Below are positions 9,303 through 17,822 of a DNA stretch of 64,000 bases, piece after piece. Every line of letters starts with the position of its first letter. The first letter of the stretch is position 1. The DNA is taken from positions 1 to 64,000 of the forward strand of contig JAKLHK010000013.1 of NCBI GenBank assembly GCA_022710185.1, in the 5' to 3' direction. The position numbers and the translations under genes are program-made. The stretch comes from Bacteroidota bacterium (lineage in GTDB: Bacteria; Bacteroidota; Bacteroidia; Bacteroidales; JAGNHN01). Under the pieces are notes generated by a model. It did not search any database, was not told where the DNA came from, and saw nothing but the letters and a program-made list of their open reading frames with translations.

Positions 9303-10590
9303 TATTTCTCCCCGGCTCCTTCACAAATAACCACAGCACGGCGCTCATGCTCAGCGAGAGGGCGCTGATGAGGAAGATCAGGCTTTTATCGGCCGCCTCC
9401 TTGATGAAGTATCCGATCACCAGGCTGGCAATGAGCTGGGGGATGACTACGCTGAGGTTGAAGATGCCCATGAAGAAACCCATGCGGTCCTTGTTCACTT
9501 TCTCGGTCATGATGGCAAAGGGCAGGCTTACCAGGGACGACCAGCCGAAGCTGAGCACGACCATCAGGCCGTAAAATATGGCCTCGCTGCGGGCCAGGAA
9601 GGTGATGCCGAAATAACCCAGGGCCATTATGCTGATCATCAGGAAATGGGTGCGCACCCTCCCCAGGCGCCGGGCCATGGGCTCGAGGAGGATGATGGGG
9701 ATGAAGGCGCCCACGGCGTTGAGCAGGAAGAAGGACCAGCCGATGATCTGACCGGTGTGGATGTCGGAGGTGGGATGGAGCTCCTGCTGGATGAAGGCGA
9801 TGGCATATACAAACATCACCTGCACGCCCAGCCAGGTAAAGCCGTGGGCGATGTACAGGCGCATCAGCTCACCCCAGGGAGTCGAGTGAGAGTGAGGTTT
9901 GAGTGCGGAGTTTGAAACCGTTGCCTGATCCTTCAACCTGATTCCCTCTTCCTCTTCCTCTTCCTCTTCCTCCTTTAGCTTCCTTGGCTCTTCAATGAAG
10001 AACATAGGTACGATGGAGAACAGCAGGATGAGTACGATGCCGACCTGGATAAGGAAGTAATTGTCGATGAGGGCACCGATAAGGTAGGCCACGCTGCCGA
10101 AGAAGTTGGAGATGCTCTGCATCCAGGTGTAGCCCTTGGTGCGGGCGGGACCCTGGGGGGTGACGTCGGCAATGATGGAACGCGTGGGGTTGAAGCTGAT
10201 ATTGATGCTGAGATCGAGCGTAAGGGCGACGGTGACTGCCACGGCCATCAGGCTGCCGATGCCGAAGAGGTCGTTGATCTGGTCGATCCGCGGCAGGGCG
10301 AAGATCATCAGGGCCGCCAGGATGCCGCCGATAAGGATGAACGGACGCCTTCGGCCACCCCAGAACCAGACCCGGTCGCTGATCAGGCCCACGATCACCT
10401 GGCCGAGGATGCCGGCGATGGGCCCCGCCGCCCACACCAAACCCACCTCATGGATGTCGAGGCCGTATTTGGTGGTGAGTATCCAGCTCAGCACGGCTAT
10501 CTGCACCGACAGGCCAAAGCCCATGGCGGTGGCGGGAAGGCCGAGGAGCACGTAAAAGGAATTGGTCAGACGTTTCTGGAAGGGTAGCAT
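9295..10590 (-). CDS. MFS sugar transporter, SLC45/sucrose-maltose transporter-like
   Basis: This 431-residue polytopic inner-membrane protein has about 12 hydrophobic segments. The GGRRRPF motif (78-84), just after the SDR (71-73) of the loop between helices 2 and 3, is the hallmark of the SLC45/SUC group of proton-coupled disaccharide carriers. It is the last gene of a minus-strand operon with the GH65 phosphorylase fusion and a trehalose-synthase-like enzyme, so maltose, trehalose or short maltodextrins are the likely cargo; this is inferred from context. The central cytoplasmic loop has nine consecutive Glu (207-215), encoded by four TTCCTC hexamers (9949-9972 on the plus strand). Heptamer arrays lie on both sides of the gene. 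Another disaccharide or glycoside substrate is possible. Confidence 0.85.
   Translation of the reverse strand: MLPFQKRLTNSFYVLLGLPATAMGFGLSVQIAVLSWILTTKYGLDIHEVGLVWAAGPIAGILGQVIVGLISDRVWFWGGRRRPFILIGGILAALMIFALPRIDQINDLFGIGSLMAVAVTVALTLDLSINISFNPTRSIIADVTPQGPARTKGYTWMQSISNFFGSVAYLIGALIDNYFLIQVGIVLILLFSIVPMFFIEEPRKLKEEEEEEEEEGIRLKDQATVSNSALKPHSHSTPWGELMRLYIAHGFTWLGVQVMFVYAIAFIQQELHPTSDIHTGQIIGWSFFLLNAVGAFIPIILLEPMARRLGRVRTHFLMISIMALGYFGITFLARSEAIFYGLMVVLSFGWSSLVSLPFAIMTEKVNKDRMGFFMGIFNLSVVIPQLIASLVIGYFIKEAADKSLIFLISALSLSMSAVLWLFVKEPGRNNI
9949..9972. repeat. In-frame TTCCTC hexamer microsatellite inside the MFS gene
   Basis: Four tandem TTCCTC units encode Glu-Glu pairs on the minus strand, in the cytoplasmic central loop. 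Gain or loss of a unit would keep the frame. The same hexamer occurs four times as GAGGAA at 50985-51008. Confidence 0.85.
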
Positions 10591-10610
10591 AAGGATTGTG
10601 AGTTGGAAAA

Positions 10611-10773
10611 TCTGATATCTGATATCTGATAGTTACAGTTACAATCTGATATCTGATATGAATGGTTCATTAGACTTTCTGAATTACATAAAACATTCAA
10701 CATACAACATCAAACATCAAACATCAAACATCAAACATCAGATATCAGATATCAGATATCAGATATCAGATCT
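10611..10773. repeat. Inverted and in-register heptamer arrays between MFS and kinase genes
   Basis: TCTGATA occurs three times at 10611-10631 and twice at 10645-10658. After a gap, CAT-NCAA-type units lead into four perfect CAAACAT (10711-10738), followed without a phase break by four CAGATAT (10739-10766) and one CAGATCT (10767-10773). TCTGATA is the reverse complement of a rotated CAGATAT, so the two sides could pair. The array ends just outside the stop codon of the kinase gene at 10775. Confidence 0.9.
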
Positions 10774-10774
10774 C

Positions 10775-11404
10775 CTATCCCTTCACGCGATAATCCCGGT
10801 CAACGATGATTTCCGCTTTGGGTTTAAGGGCGGTCACTACTTCATGCTCACGCTGGAGCACGGAGGCGCGGTATTCGTTCTGGGGCTCCTTGCCGCGGCG
10901 CAGCTGGGCCTTCTTTGTTTCGTGATAGGTGATATCAATGAACACGCGCACATCCACGTCCGCCGCCTGAATGGCGTATAGCCCGTCCACGATAAGGGTA
11001 TCCACCTCGCCGAAGTCGGTGATGAGGCGGTCCACCTGCTCGGTAACAATATCAACACAAGGCATCTCGGCCCTCAGGCCCTTGCGGAACTCATCGAGGT
11101 TGCGGTTGATGGTGGGCCAGTCGTATTCCTCCAGCCCCACATGCTCTATGCCATGCTGCATGCGCCACTGGGTACGTTCCAGGGGATGGATGCGGTAATA
11201 ATTATCGATATGCAGGGGCTTGGCCCGGCGGCCGTTCTCCTTGAACACCTTGGCCAGCATGTGGGTCAGCTCCGACTTCCCGGAACCTGACTCCCCGGAT
11301 ATGGCGATCACAAAACGCTCTGTCAAACGATCTTGGATCAATGCAAATATCTCACGTGCAGCGCTTTCGTGCTTGTCTTCCAGCAGCAATACGTCTCCCA
11401 GCAT
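10775..11404 (-). CDS. P-loop kinase of the uridine kinase/phosphoribulokinase family (copy 1)
   Basis: The protein has 209 residues with a Walker A motif GESGSGKS at 37-44, then HIDNYYRI and the WPTINR-type segment of the uridine kinase-like fold, and a VDGLYA segment in the Walker B region. It is a cytoplasmic kinase that transfers a phosphate from an NTP to a small molecule. The substrate cannot be read from the sequence: uridine is the family default, but the gene sits in a sugar operon 11 bp downstream of a diverged paralogue, so a sugar-linked substrate is worth considering. No fused uracil phosphoribosyltransferase domain is seen. Confidence 0.75.
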   Translation of the reverse strand: MLGDVLLLEDKHESAAREIFALIQDRLTERFVIAISGESGSGKSELTHMLAKVFKENGRRAKPLHIDNYYRIHPLERTQWRMQHGIEHVGLEEYDWPTINRNLDEFRKGLRAEMPCVDIVTEQVDRLITDFGEVDTLIVDGLYAIQAADVDVRVFIDITYHETKKAQLRRGKEPQNEYRASVLQREHEVVTALKPKAEIIVDRDYRVKG

Positions 11405-11415
11405 CGTCAGTGTCT

Positions 11416-12060
11416 TTAAAGGTGATAGATTTCCAGGGCGGTGTTGAGGTCTATAAAGATATCGGCATTCTTCTTGAGTTCCAACACCACTTTCTGTTCC
11501 CGTCTCAGGACCTGCAACCGGAAGCCGTCGATGACCTCCTTCTGGCTCTCCCGTTGGCGGTCCATGGTCTCGGGCCAGGTCATCTCCATATACACCCTCA
11601 GGTCGGCGCCCGGGATATGGAGGGAATACAGGCCGTGGATGATGAGCACCTCCACCCCGCTGAACTCTGTTTCGTGGGTGTCCACCTTATCAGTGATGAG
11701 GTCCACGTCGGGGTAGCGGGAAGGCCGGTTGTTGCGGTAATCGTCGATGACCTTGTAGAGCAGGTTCCAGTTGATCTCCCCAATGCCCACGCTCTCCAGG
11801 CCGTTCTCCAGGCGCCACGACCGGCGCTCGGTGGGCGGGATGCGGTAGAAATCGTCGAGGTCGATGAGCTTGGCGCGAACCCCTTCCTGTTTCAGCAGGC
11901 GGGCGAGGCAGAGGCTGACGGGGGACTTGCCCGAGGCTACCTCACCCGAGACCGTGACCAGGGTCTTGCCCGAGGGGCTCATGCGCTCCCGCAGCCGTTC
12001 CAGCAGGGTGCGGGCGCTGTCTTCGTGTATCTTCTGTATGTTGAAGGCGTTGTTCTGCAT
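11416..12060 (-). CDS. P-loop kinase of the uridine kinase family (copy 2)
   Basis: This 214-residue paralogue of the downstream neighbour has the same layout: Walker A GEVASGKS (39-46), then LDDFYRIPPTERRSW, matching NYYRIHPLERTQW in copy 1, and a LIIHGLYSLH segment. In copy 1 the corresponding segment is LIVDGLYAI, so the Walker B Asp is replaced by His here. This may change activity or substrate. The gene starts 3 bp after the GH65 fusion stop and ends 11 bp before copy 1, which implies one transcript. Confidence 0.72.
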   Translation of the reverse strand: MQNNAFNIQKIHEDSARTLLERLRERMSPSGKTLVTVSGEVASGKSPVSLCLARLLKQEGVRAKLIDLDDFYRIPPTERRSWRLENGLESVGIGEINWNLLYKVIDDYRNNRPSRYPDVDLITDKVDTHETEFSGVEVLIIHGLYSLHIPGADLRVYMEMTWPETMDRQRESQKEVIDGFRLQVLRREQKVVLELKKNADIFIDLNTALEIYHL

Positions 12061-12063
12061 AGT

Positions 12064-15000
12064 CTATGATGTTAAGTTCACCCAATGCTCTTCCCCTCCG
12101 GATATTTCCAGGCGCTGCCCGGCGACCAGGATCACAGCCCCGGGTTCTCCGGAGCGAAGGCAGACCCTTGCCCTGCCGTGTTCCAGCAGGAAATCCCAAA
12201 CCCTGCCCCTGAGCGTAACCGTGAATTCCAGGCTTTCCCATTCCGGCGGCAGGGAGGGGTGCAGGGCAGGAACCGCTGCACGGAAGTCGAGGCCGGCATA
12301 GGCGGTAAGGGCGATCATCAGGGTGCCGGCCATCACCCCTGCATGAATCCCCTCGCCGGTGGTCCCGCCCTGGATGTCTTGGTAATCAGAGCCCAAGGCA
12401 TCTCGGTAGAGGTCCCAGGCCAACCCATCTTTTCCGGCCAGGCGGGCCAGATAGGCGTGCACCACCCGGCTGAGGGTGGAGCCATGGGAGGTACGGGCCA
12501 GGTAGTACTCCAGGTTGCGCTGCAGGAAATCTTCAGGAAGGGAGTAGCCCATATCGCCGATGAGCCCTTCCACGGTGGCTGGGGCCAGGTTGTAGAAGGT
12601 CATCAGGGTATCCGCCTGCTTGGCCACCTTGTAAGCATCGGGGGAGCGCCCTTCGGCCTTGAGCAGGCGGTCCATGCGGTAGATGTTGCCGTATCGCCGG
12701 CGGTAGTCTTCCCAGTCCAGCTCCAGGAGGTCGAAGTACCCGTCGTACTGGGCGAGGATGCCGTCCTCCGAAAGGACCAGCCTGAGCGAGGAGGCGAGCT
12801 CCTGCCATTGGGCCAGGAGCTTTTCCCCCACCCCGGTGACCCCGCTCAACCTGGCGCGTGTCTCCTGGCTTAGCATTTGCCAGAGGCCGGAGGCCTGGCG
12901 GAGCATCCAGGCGGTCATGAGGTTGGAGTAAGCGTTGTCACTCAGCCCTCCCTCATCTGTACCAGGGAGCTTCTCGTGGAACTCGTCGGGGCCCATGACC
13001 CCGTGGATGGACCAGCGTCCGGTGCCCTCGCTGGGCCGGGCTTTGGCAGCCCAGAAGCGGCAGACCTCATAGAACATCTCGGCCCCGTACTCCTCAAGGA
13101 AGGCGGTATCGCCCGAGGTGTGGACGTAATCCCAAACGTTGTAGGCTATGGCCAGGGACACATGGCGTTGGAGGGAGCTGTGGTCGGCGCCCCAAGTGCC
13201 GGAAAGGGGGTTGAGGTGGACCACCTGGGTCTCTTCCCTACCGTCGCTGCCGCTCTGCCAGGGGAACATGGCCCCTGGAAGGCCTTCGGCCGCAGCCAGG
13301 CGCCGGGCGGCGCCGAGGCGGCGGTAGCGATAGAGGAGCAGGGAGCGGGAGATCTCCGGGAAATGGAGGGTATACCACGGCAGGATGAAAATCTCGTCCC
13401 AGAAGACGTGGCCACGGTAGGCCTCCCCATGCAGTCCGCGGGCCGTGATGCCGGCGTCGAAGGTTTGGTTGTGGGGAGAGGCCGAGGCATAGAGGTGGTA
13501 GGTATGCATGCGAAGGAGAAAGCGGGCCTCCCGATCCCCGCGCACTTCGAGCCGGGAGCGCTCCCATAGCGAATCCCAGGCCTTGAGGTGGCGTTCTTTC
13601 AGGCTGGTGTAGCTGAACAGGCGGGCGTTGTGCTCCATGGCTGCACGCCAGGGGTCCTCGCTTTCGAGGCTGGTAAACAGGCTGACCATTTTCTCGACTT
13701 CCAGCACTTCCCCCGGCAGCAGGGTGAGATTCATCTCCCAGGCGGCGATGGCCGGGCTGCTGGTCCCGGCAGGAAGGGCCTGTACTTCTTCCCCCCCGGC
13801 CAGGATGCGGTGGCGGGCCACCATGGCGATGTGGGTACCGCTTTGGTTCGTCTGGGCGAGGAGCCGGAGGCTGCGGCCTTTAGCCGAGGCCTCCACGGCT
13901 TTCAGGTGGAGGGATGCCAGGCTGCGGTAGCGTTCCACCCCGGCATTGATCACGCTGGCGTCGAGGGCCGAGCGGATACGCAGGGCTGGGGTACCAGGGG
14001 CCACCTCGATACGATAGCGCAAGGCCCCGTAGTGGGGGACGTCCATCCCGGCGAAGCGCTCCACGCTGACCCGGGCCTCATGGCCCTGGGGATCGGTGAC
14101 GCGCATCTCACGGTAAAGGACCCCTTCGCGCAGGTCGAGGCTGCGGTGGAAGGAATGCAGGGTCCAGGATCCCGGATCGAACCAGGGTCCGGATCCGAAG
14201 GCAAAGGTCAGGGGCAGCCAGTTGGGGGCATTTACAAAGTCCTCATTCTCTACATCCCTATCGCCCACCCTGGATTTCAGGCGGTTATACAAGCCTGCGA
14301 TATAGGTCCCGGGATAGTGGGCTCCCCCGGCCGCCAGCTCCTCCAGGCACCCCCGGGTGCCGAAGTATCCATTGCCGGTGGTGAGCAGGGCTTCGCGGGA
14401 AGCTTCCTTGAGGGGGTCGAGCCCGTGATAACTGAGCCTCCATGTTCGGGCTTCCTGCCCGGATCCGAGTTCTTCGGTGAGCCGGTCAAGGGTAATCTCC
14501 CCCAGGTCATTCACCACGATATCAGCCCCGGCCGCAAGAAGCTCTTCCCGATTGTCCTCCCGGGCCACGCCCACCACCAGGCCGAACCCTCCGGCCTTGC
14601 CCGCGGCCACACCGCTCACAGCATCCTCGAAGATCATGCTTTGCCAGGGCTTGCCATTGATCCTGCGGCAGGCTTCCAGGAAGATATCCGGCTCCGGCTT
14701 GCCGTTCAGACCGATCTCAGCCGAGACCACCCCATCCACGCGCGCTTCGAAGAGACCGGACAGTCCGGCACGCTCCAGCACCTGGGCGCAGTTCTTGCTG
14801 GAACTGGCCACGGCAGTGCGCATTCCGGCGCCATGCATGGCACGGATGAGTTCCACGGTGCTCTGGTATACCTCCACCCCTTCCTCCTGCAGCACCTGGT
14901 TGAAAAAATCGTTCTTGCGGTTGCCCAGCCCGCATACCGTCTCCGCTTCCGGTCCATCGTCCGGATGCCCATAGTCCAGGGTGATCCCACGGCTTTCAAG

Positions 15001-15198
15001 GAAGGAGCGGACCCCTTCATAGCGGGGCTTGCCGTCCACATAAGGCAAATAGTCGTCCTGGTGGGTGAATTCCCGGAAGGCGACATCCAGCCGAAGGCTG
15101 CGTTCGCGGAGGTAGGCGTCGAACATGCGTTTCCAGGCCCGGCCGTGGACTGTGGCCGTGCGGGTGATGATGCCGTCGAGGTCGAAGATGCAGTGCAT
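12064..15198 (-). CDS. Beta-phosphoglucomutase/GH65 glycoside phosphorylase fusion
   Basis: This is a bifunctional protein of 1044 residues. Residues 1 to about 240 form a HAD-type beta-phosphoglucomutase: FDLDG at 5-9 carries the nucleophile Asp6 and Asp8, and SSSKN and FEDAVSGV follow. From about 255 to the end is a GH65 phosphorylase, with the general acid Glu739 in VMGPDEFHE, the DGREETQ and SLQRHVS segments, and the phosphate-site motif TSHGSTLS. GH65 enzymes phosphorolyse alpha-glucosides (maltose, trehalose, kojibiose, nigerose) to beta-glucose-1-phosphate, which the HAD half would convert to glucose-6-phosphate, so the fusion channels its own product. DGREETQ recalls trehalose phosphorylases, but maltose phosphorylase is not excluded. 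No signal peptide is seen, so it is cytoplasmic. A heptamer array begins 3 bp upstream of the start codon. Confidence 0.9.
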   Translation of the reverse strand: MHCIFDLDGIITRTATVHGRAWKRMFDAYLRERSLRLDVAFREFTHQDDYLPYVDGKPRYEGVRSFLESRGITLDYGHPDDGPEAETVCGLGNRKNDFFNQVLQEEGVEVYQSTVELIRAMHGAGMRTAVASSSKNCAQVLERAGLSGLFEARVDGVVSAEIGLNGKPEPDIFLEACRRINGKPWQSMIFEDAVSGVAAGKAGGFGLVVGVAREDNREELLAAGADIVVNDLGEITLDRLTEELGSGQEARTWRLSYHGLDPLKEASREALLTTGNGYFGTRGCLEELAAGGAHYPGTYIAGLYNRLKSRVGDRDVENEDFVNAPNWLPLTFAFGSGPWFDPGSWTLHSFHRSLDLREGVLYREMRVTDPQGHEARVSVERFAGMDVPHYGALRYRIEVAPGTPALRIRSALDASVINAGVERYRSLASLHLKAVEASAKGRSLRLLAQTNQSGTHIAMVARHRILAGGEEVQALPAGTSSPAIAAWEMNLTLLPGEVLEVEKMVSLFTSLESEDPWRAAMEHNARLFSYTSLKERHLKAWDSLWERSRLEVRGDREARFLLRMHTYHLYASASPHNQTFDAGITARGLHGEAYRGHVFWDEIFILPWYTLHFPEISRSLLLYRYRRLGAARRLAAAEGLPGAMFPWQSGSDGREETQVVHLNPLSGTWGADHSSLQRHVSLAIAYNVWDYVHTSGDTAFLEEYGAEMFYEVCRFWAAKARPSEGTGRWSIHGVMGPDEFHEKLPGTDEGGLSDNAYSNLMTAWMLRQASGLWQMLSQETRARLSGVTGVGEKLLAQWQELASSLRLVLSEDGILAQYDGYFDLLELDWEDYRRRYGNIYRMDRLLKAEGRSPDAYKVAKQADTLMTFYNLAPATVEGLIGDMGYSLPEDFLQRNLEYYLARTSHGSTLSRVVHAYLARLAGKDGLAWDLYRDALGSDYQDIQGGTTGEGIHAGVMAGTLMIALTAYAGLDFRAAVPALHPSLPPEWESLEFTVTLRGRVWDFLLEHGRARVCLRSGEPGAVILVAGQRLEISGGEEHWVNLTS

Positions 15199-15200
15199 TT

Positions 15201-15235
<35 letters not shown>

Positions 15236-15286
15236 AAAGGTAAGTTTTTCGCTCCGAAGGGATGTTTTTTCTGGCGGACATGACGG

Positions 15287-17008
15287 TTATTTCCATAGCC
15301 AGTGAATCTCGTAGGGGGCGAGTTGGGCTGCAGGGCCGGGGGAAAAGGGCAGATCTGAGGCCAGGAGGTCGCGGTAACCCTCAAAGGGAGTCAGGTCGCA
15401 GGTTATGGGCTGTGGGCCCATGTTTTGGATTACGATGACCTCGTCGTTCTCCAATGTTCTCCGGTAGGCCAGCACCTCCGGAAGGGGTATGCCGGACGGG
15501 TTGCTGATTTCCATCCATTCCAGGCTGCCGCGCCCGAAGGCTGGGTGACCGGAGCGCACATGGATCATTTCCTTCAGTGTTTGGAAGACCTGACTGCCCA
15601 GGCTGGAGGGGTCAGCGAGCAAAGCTTCCGTTTCGTTCCAGCGAATGGGGCCGCGCACAAAATACCGGGTGTCGTTATAGCCGGTGAGGGCCTTCACCTC
15701 TTCGTAATACCGCTCGTCGTTGCCACGGGCAAACTCATCCCCATAATAAATGATGGGTGTACCTGGAAGGGTGAACATGATAGAATAAGCCAGCCGGATG
15801 CGCCTCATGTCGAATTCCAACAGCTCGGCCAGGCGGGCGGAGATGCCCTCTCCCACCCTGAAATCCCATCGCGGATCGCGACAGTAATGGCCATGGATGA
15901 TGGCGCGGTCCTCCGGGCTCACCATTTCCAGGGTCAGCTCATCGTGCAGGCGGAGGAACATGAACCATTGGTTGCCGGGGGCGATGTCCGGGGTGACCTC
16001 CGGGCTGAGGGTCGCTTTCACCGGCAGGGCGGAACCCAGGGCCAGGGCCTTGAAGATCTGGGGCATGATAGGAAAATGGTAACCGGCATGGCATTCATCC
16101 CCTTCGCCGAAATACTTCACGACTTCATTCGGGGGCTGGCAGGCCTCCGCGAGGAGCAGGGTGCCCGGACAGACCAGGTCCACCACGCTGCGGAAGAACT
16201 TGACGATCAGATGGGTCTCCGGCAGGTTCTCGCAATTCGTGCCTTCTTCTTTCCAGAGATAAGGAATGGCATCGACCCGGAAGCCGTCGACCCCGCTGGC
16301 CAGCCAGTGCAGCAGTACCCGGCTGATCTCCACCAGCACCCTGGGATCGCGGTAGTTGAGGTCGGGCTGAAACTCGAAAAAGCGGTGAAAAAAGTATCCC
16401 TCCCCGTCCTTCTCCCAGTTGCTGGGGCACATCCCCTTGAACAGCAGACGGGCCCCGGAGTATTTACTGTCGTCGTGGTTCCAGATATAATAGGATCGAA
16501 ACGGATTATCCTCGCTGCTGCGCGACTGCTGAAACCAGGGATGTTCTTCAGAGGTGTGGTTCATGGCCACATCGAAGATGACCCTGATGCCGAGGGTGTG
16601 GGCTGCCTTCAGAAAATCAGTGAAGCGGCCATGGATGAGGACATCGTCAGCATCCTCCGGCAGGCTGAAAAGGGAGGGCCGGATGCGGTCGTAGCGCCGG
16701 ATATCGAAGCCGGCATCGCGCATGGGGCTGTCGAGGATGGGGAGCAGCCACAGGCAGTTGACCCCAAGGTCCCGGAGGTAGGGCAGCTTAGCTTCCAGTC
16801 CGGCAAAGTCCTGGTTGAAAAGGTCGACATAAAGGGAGTACACCACAGCATCCTTGTACCAGTCGCCGTTTTCCGGCGCCCGGTCAAGGGAAATGCGGCG
16901 GATTCGGACCTCCCGGAAGAGTTCCTCAAGCAGCCGGCCGTCATCGCCGGGATACAGGCTGGCCCATAAGAGGCGCATCCTGTCGGTGATCTCTCGCTCC
17001 ATCATCAT
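15287..17008 (-). CDS. GH13 family enzyme, trehalose synthase (GH13_16)-like
   Basis: This 573-residue TIM-barrel glycoside hydrolase/transferase has no signal peptide and is probably cytoplasmic. DWYKDAVVYSLYVDLF (49-64), the second-region motif NHTSEEHPWFQ (150-160) and FLRLHDELTLEMV (351-363) match the trehalose synthase/maltose glucosyltransferase group. The catalytic triad is present: nucleophile Asp246 in GFRVDA, acid Glu288 in LLLAEA, and Asp356 in LHDE. Such enzymes interconvert maltose and trehalose, or act as alpha-glucosidases, which suits the phosphorylase and transporter genes downstream. It is the first gene of the minus operon; the gap to the next gene carries a heptamer array. 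Which activity it has cannot be settled from sequence alone. Confidence 0.85.
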   Translation of the reverse strand: MMMEREITDRMRLLWASLYPGDDGRLLEELFREVRIRRISLDRAPENGDWYKDAVVYSLYVDLFNQDFAGLEAKLPYLRDLGVNCLWLLPILDSPMRDAGFDIRRYDRIRPSLFSLPEDADDVLIHGRFTDFLKAAHTLGIRVIFDVAMNHTSEEHPWFQQSRSSEDNPFRSYYIWNHDDSKYSGARLLFKGMCPSNWEKDGEGYFFHRFFEFQPDLNYRDPRVLVEISRVLLHWLASGVDGFRVDAIPYLWKEEGTNCENLPETHLIVKFFRSVVDLVCPGTLLLAEACQPPNEVVKYFGEGDECHAGYHFPIMPQIFKALALGSALPVKATLSPEVTPDIAPGNQWFMFLRLHDELTLEMVSPEDRAIIHGHYCRDPRWDFRVGEGISARLAELLEFDMRRIRLAYSIMFTLPGTPIIYYGDEFARGNDERYYEEVKALTGYNDTRYFVRGPIRWNETEALLADPSSLGSQVFQTLKEMIHVRSGHPAFGRGSLEWMEISNPSGIPLPEVLAYRRTLENDEVIVIQNMGPQPITCDLTPFEGYRDLLASDLPFSPGPAAQLAPYEIHWLWK

Positions 17009-17092
17009 CGGACATCAGTTGAAACCTGAGCAAAATTAACAACAAAACCCTTGAGGGATTTTTGGGTATTTTTACCCACGATAGCGGTTCTT
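17009..17092. promoter_or_regulatory. Divergent control region of the two glucan operons
   Basis: Only 84 bp separate the two divergent operons. A minus-strand -7 box TAATTTTG (plus-strand CAAAATTA, 17031-17038) sits 22 bp from the GH13_16 gene start. On the plus strand TATTTTTA (17067-17074) is a near match to TAnnTTTG before the SDR gene. A small inverted repeat, GGGTA TTTT TACCC (17064-17077), overlaps the latter and could be an operator. No -33 box at good spacing was found for either side. Confidence 0.5.
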
Positions 17093-17821
17093 ATGAAGAA
17101 AAGAGGAAGTTTGGACGGCACTACGGTCCTCGTGACCGGCGCAAGCCAGGGGATAGGGAGGGCCATCGCCCTGACGCTGGCAGCGGAAGGCGCGGCGCTG
17201 ATGCTCAATGCCAGGGACGGCGAGGCCCTGACGGAGCTGGTGAACCATATCTCGGATCGCGATGGGAATGCGGTACATTGTGCCGCGGATCTTACCACCG
17301 GTGAAGGCCTGCAGGAACTGGTTGAGTTTACAGGGCTCATTTATCCCTCCCTGGACATTATTGTACACAATGCCGGTATGGGAGTGTTCAAACTGGGGGA
17401 TGAGCTGAGTGCTGACGACTGGGAACGGCAGATGGCCCTGAACGCCACGGCCATCTTCAGGCTGACCCAGGCCATGGAGCCCATGCTTAGTCGCAGCAGC
17501 GCCCCCTTGCTCATTGGCATCCTCAGCGATGCGGCCACCCGTTTCTTTCCATACGGCTCGGCCTACAGTGCTTCCAAGGCCGCGGCCCATGCCTTTCTGG
17601 GCTCACTGCGCAAGGAATGGCAGGCACAGGGCCGTCGGGTGAGTGCCATCTATCCAGGGCTGGTGGCAACTGCCTTCGATGGACAGGATGCCATGCAGAA
17701 CTACAAACTGGACTGGCTTGACCCGGAGGACGTGGCTGAGGCCGTGCTCTATATATGCAGGCAAGCCCCGCACGTGCTGGTGGATGAGATCGTCCTGCAC
17801 CCCATATCCCAGGAGTATTGA
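17093..17821 (+). CDS. Short-chain dehydrogenase/reductase (SDR)
   Basis: This is a 242-residue classical SDR with the nucleotide-binding motif TGASQGIG (15-22), NAG (93-95) and the catalytic pair Tyr158/Lys162 in AYSASKAA. It is an NAD(P)(H)-dependent oxidoreductase; the substrate is unknown. I chose ATG 17093 because the fold begins straight after it; an in-frame TTG at 17051 lies in the divergent promoter region and would add 14 unlikely residues. It leads the plus operon, with its stop codon one base before the next ATG. Its place before three amylases suggests co-expression, but its role in glucan use is not evident. Confidence 0.82.
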   Translation: MKKRGSLDGTTVLVTGASQGIGRAIALTLAAEGAALMLNARDGEALTELVNHISDRDGNAVHCAADLTTGEGLQELVEFTGLIYPSLDIIVHNAGMGVFKLGDELSADDWERQMALNATAIFRLTQAMEPMLSRSSAPLLIGILSDAATRFFPYGSAYSASKAAAHAFLGSLRKEWQAQGRRVSAIYPGLVATAFDGQDAMQNYKLDWLDPEDVAEAVLYICRQAPHVLVDEIVLHPISQEY

Positions 17822-17822
17822 T

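Noticed and set aside
10611-10773. CRISPR array
   Set aside because: The units are 7 bp, contiguous and without spacers, and no cas gene is nearby.
15425-16969. A 514-codon open frame on the plus strand
   Set aside because: It is fully antisense to the GH13_16-like gene with its intact catalytic triad, and has no recognisable motifs.
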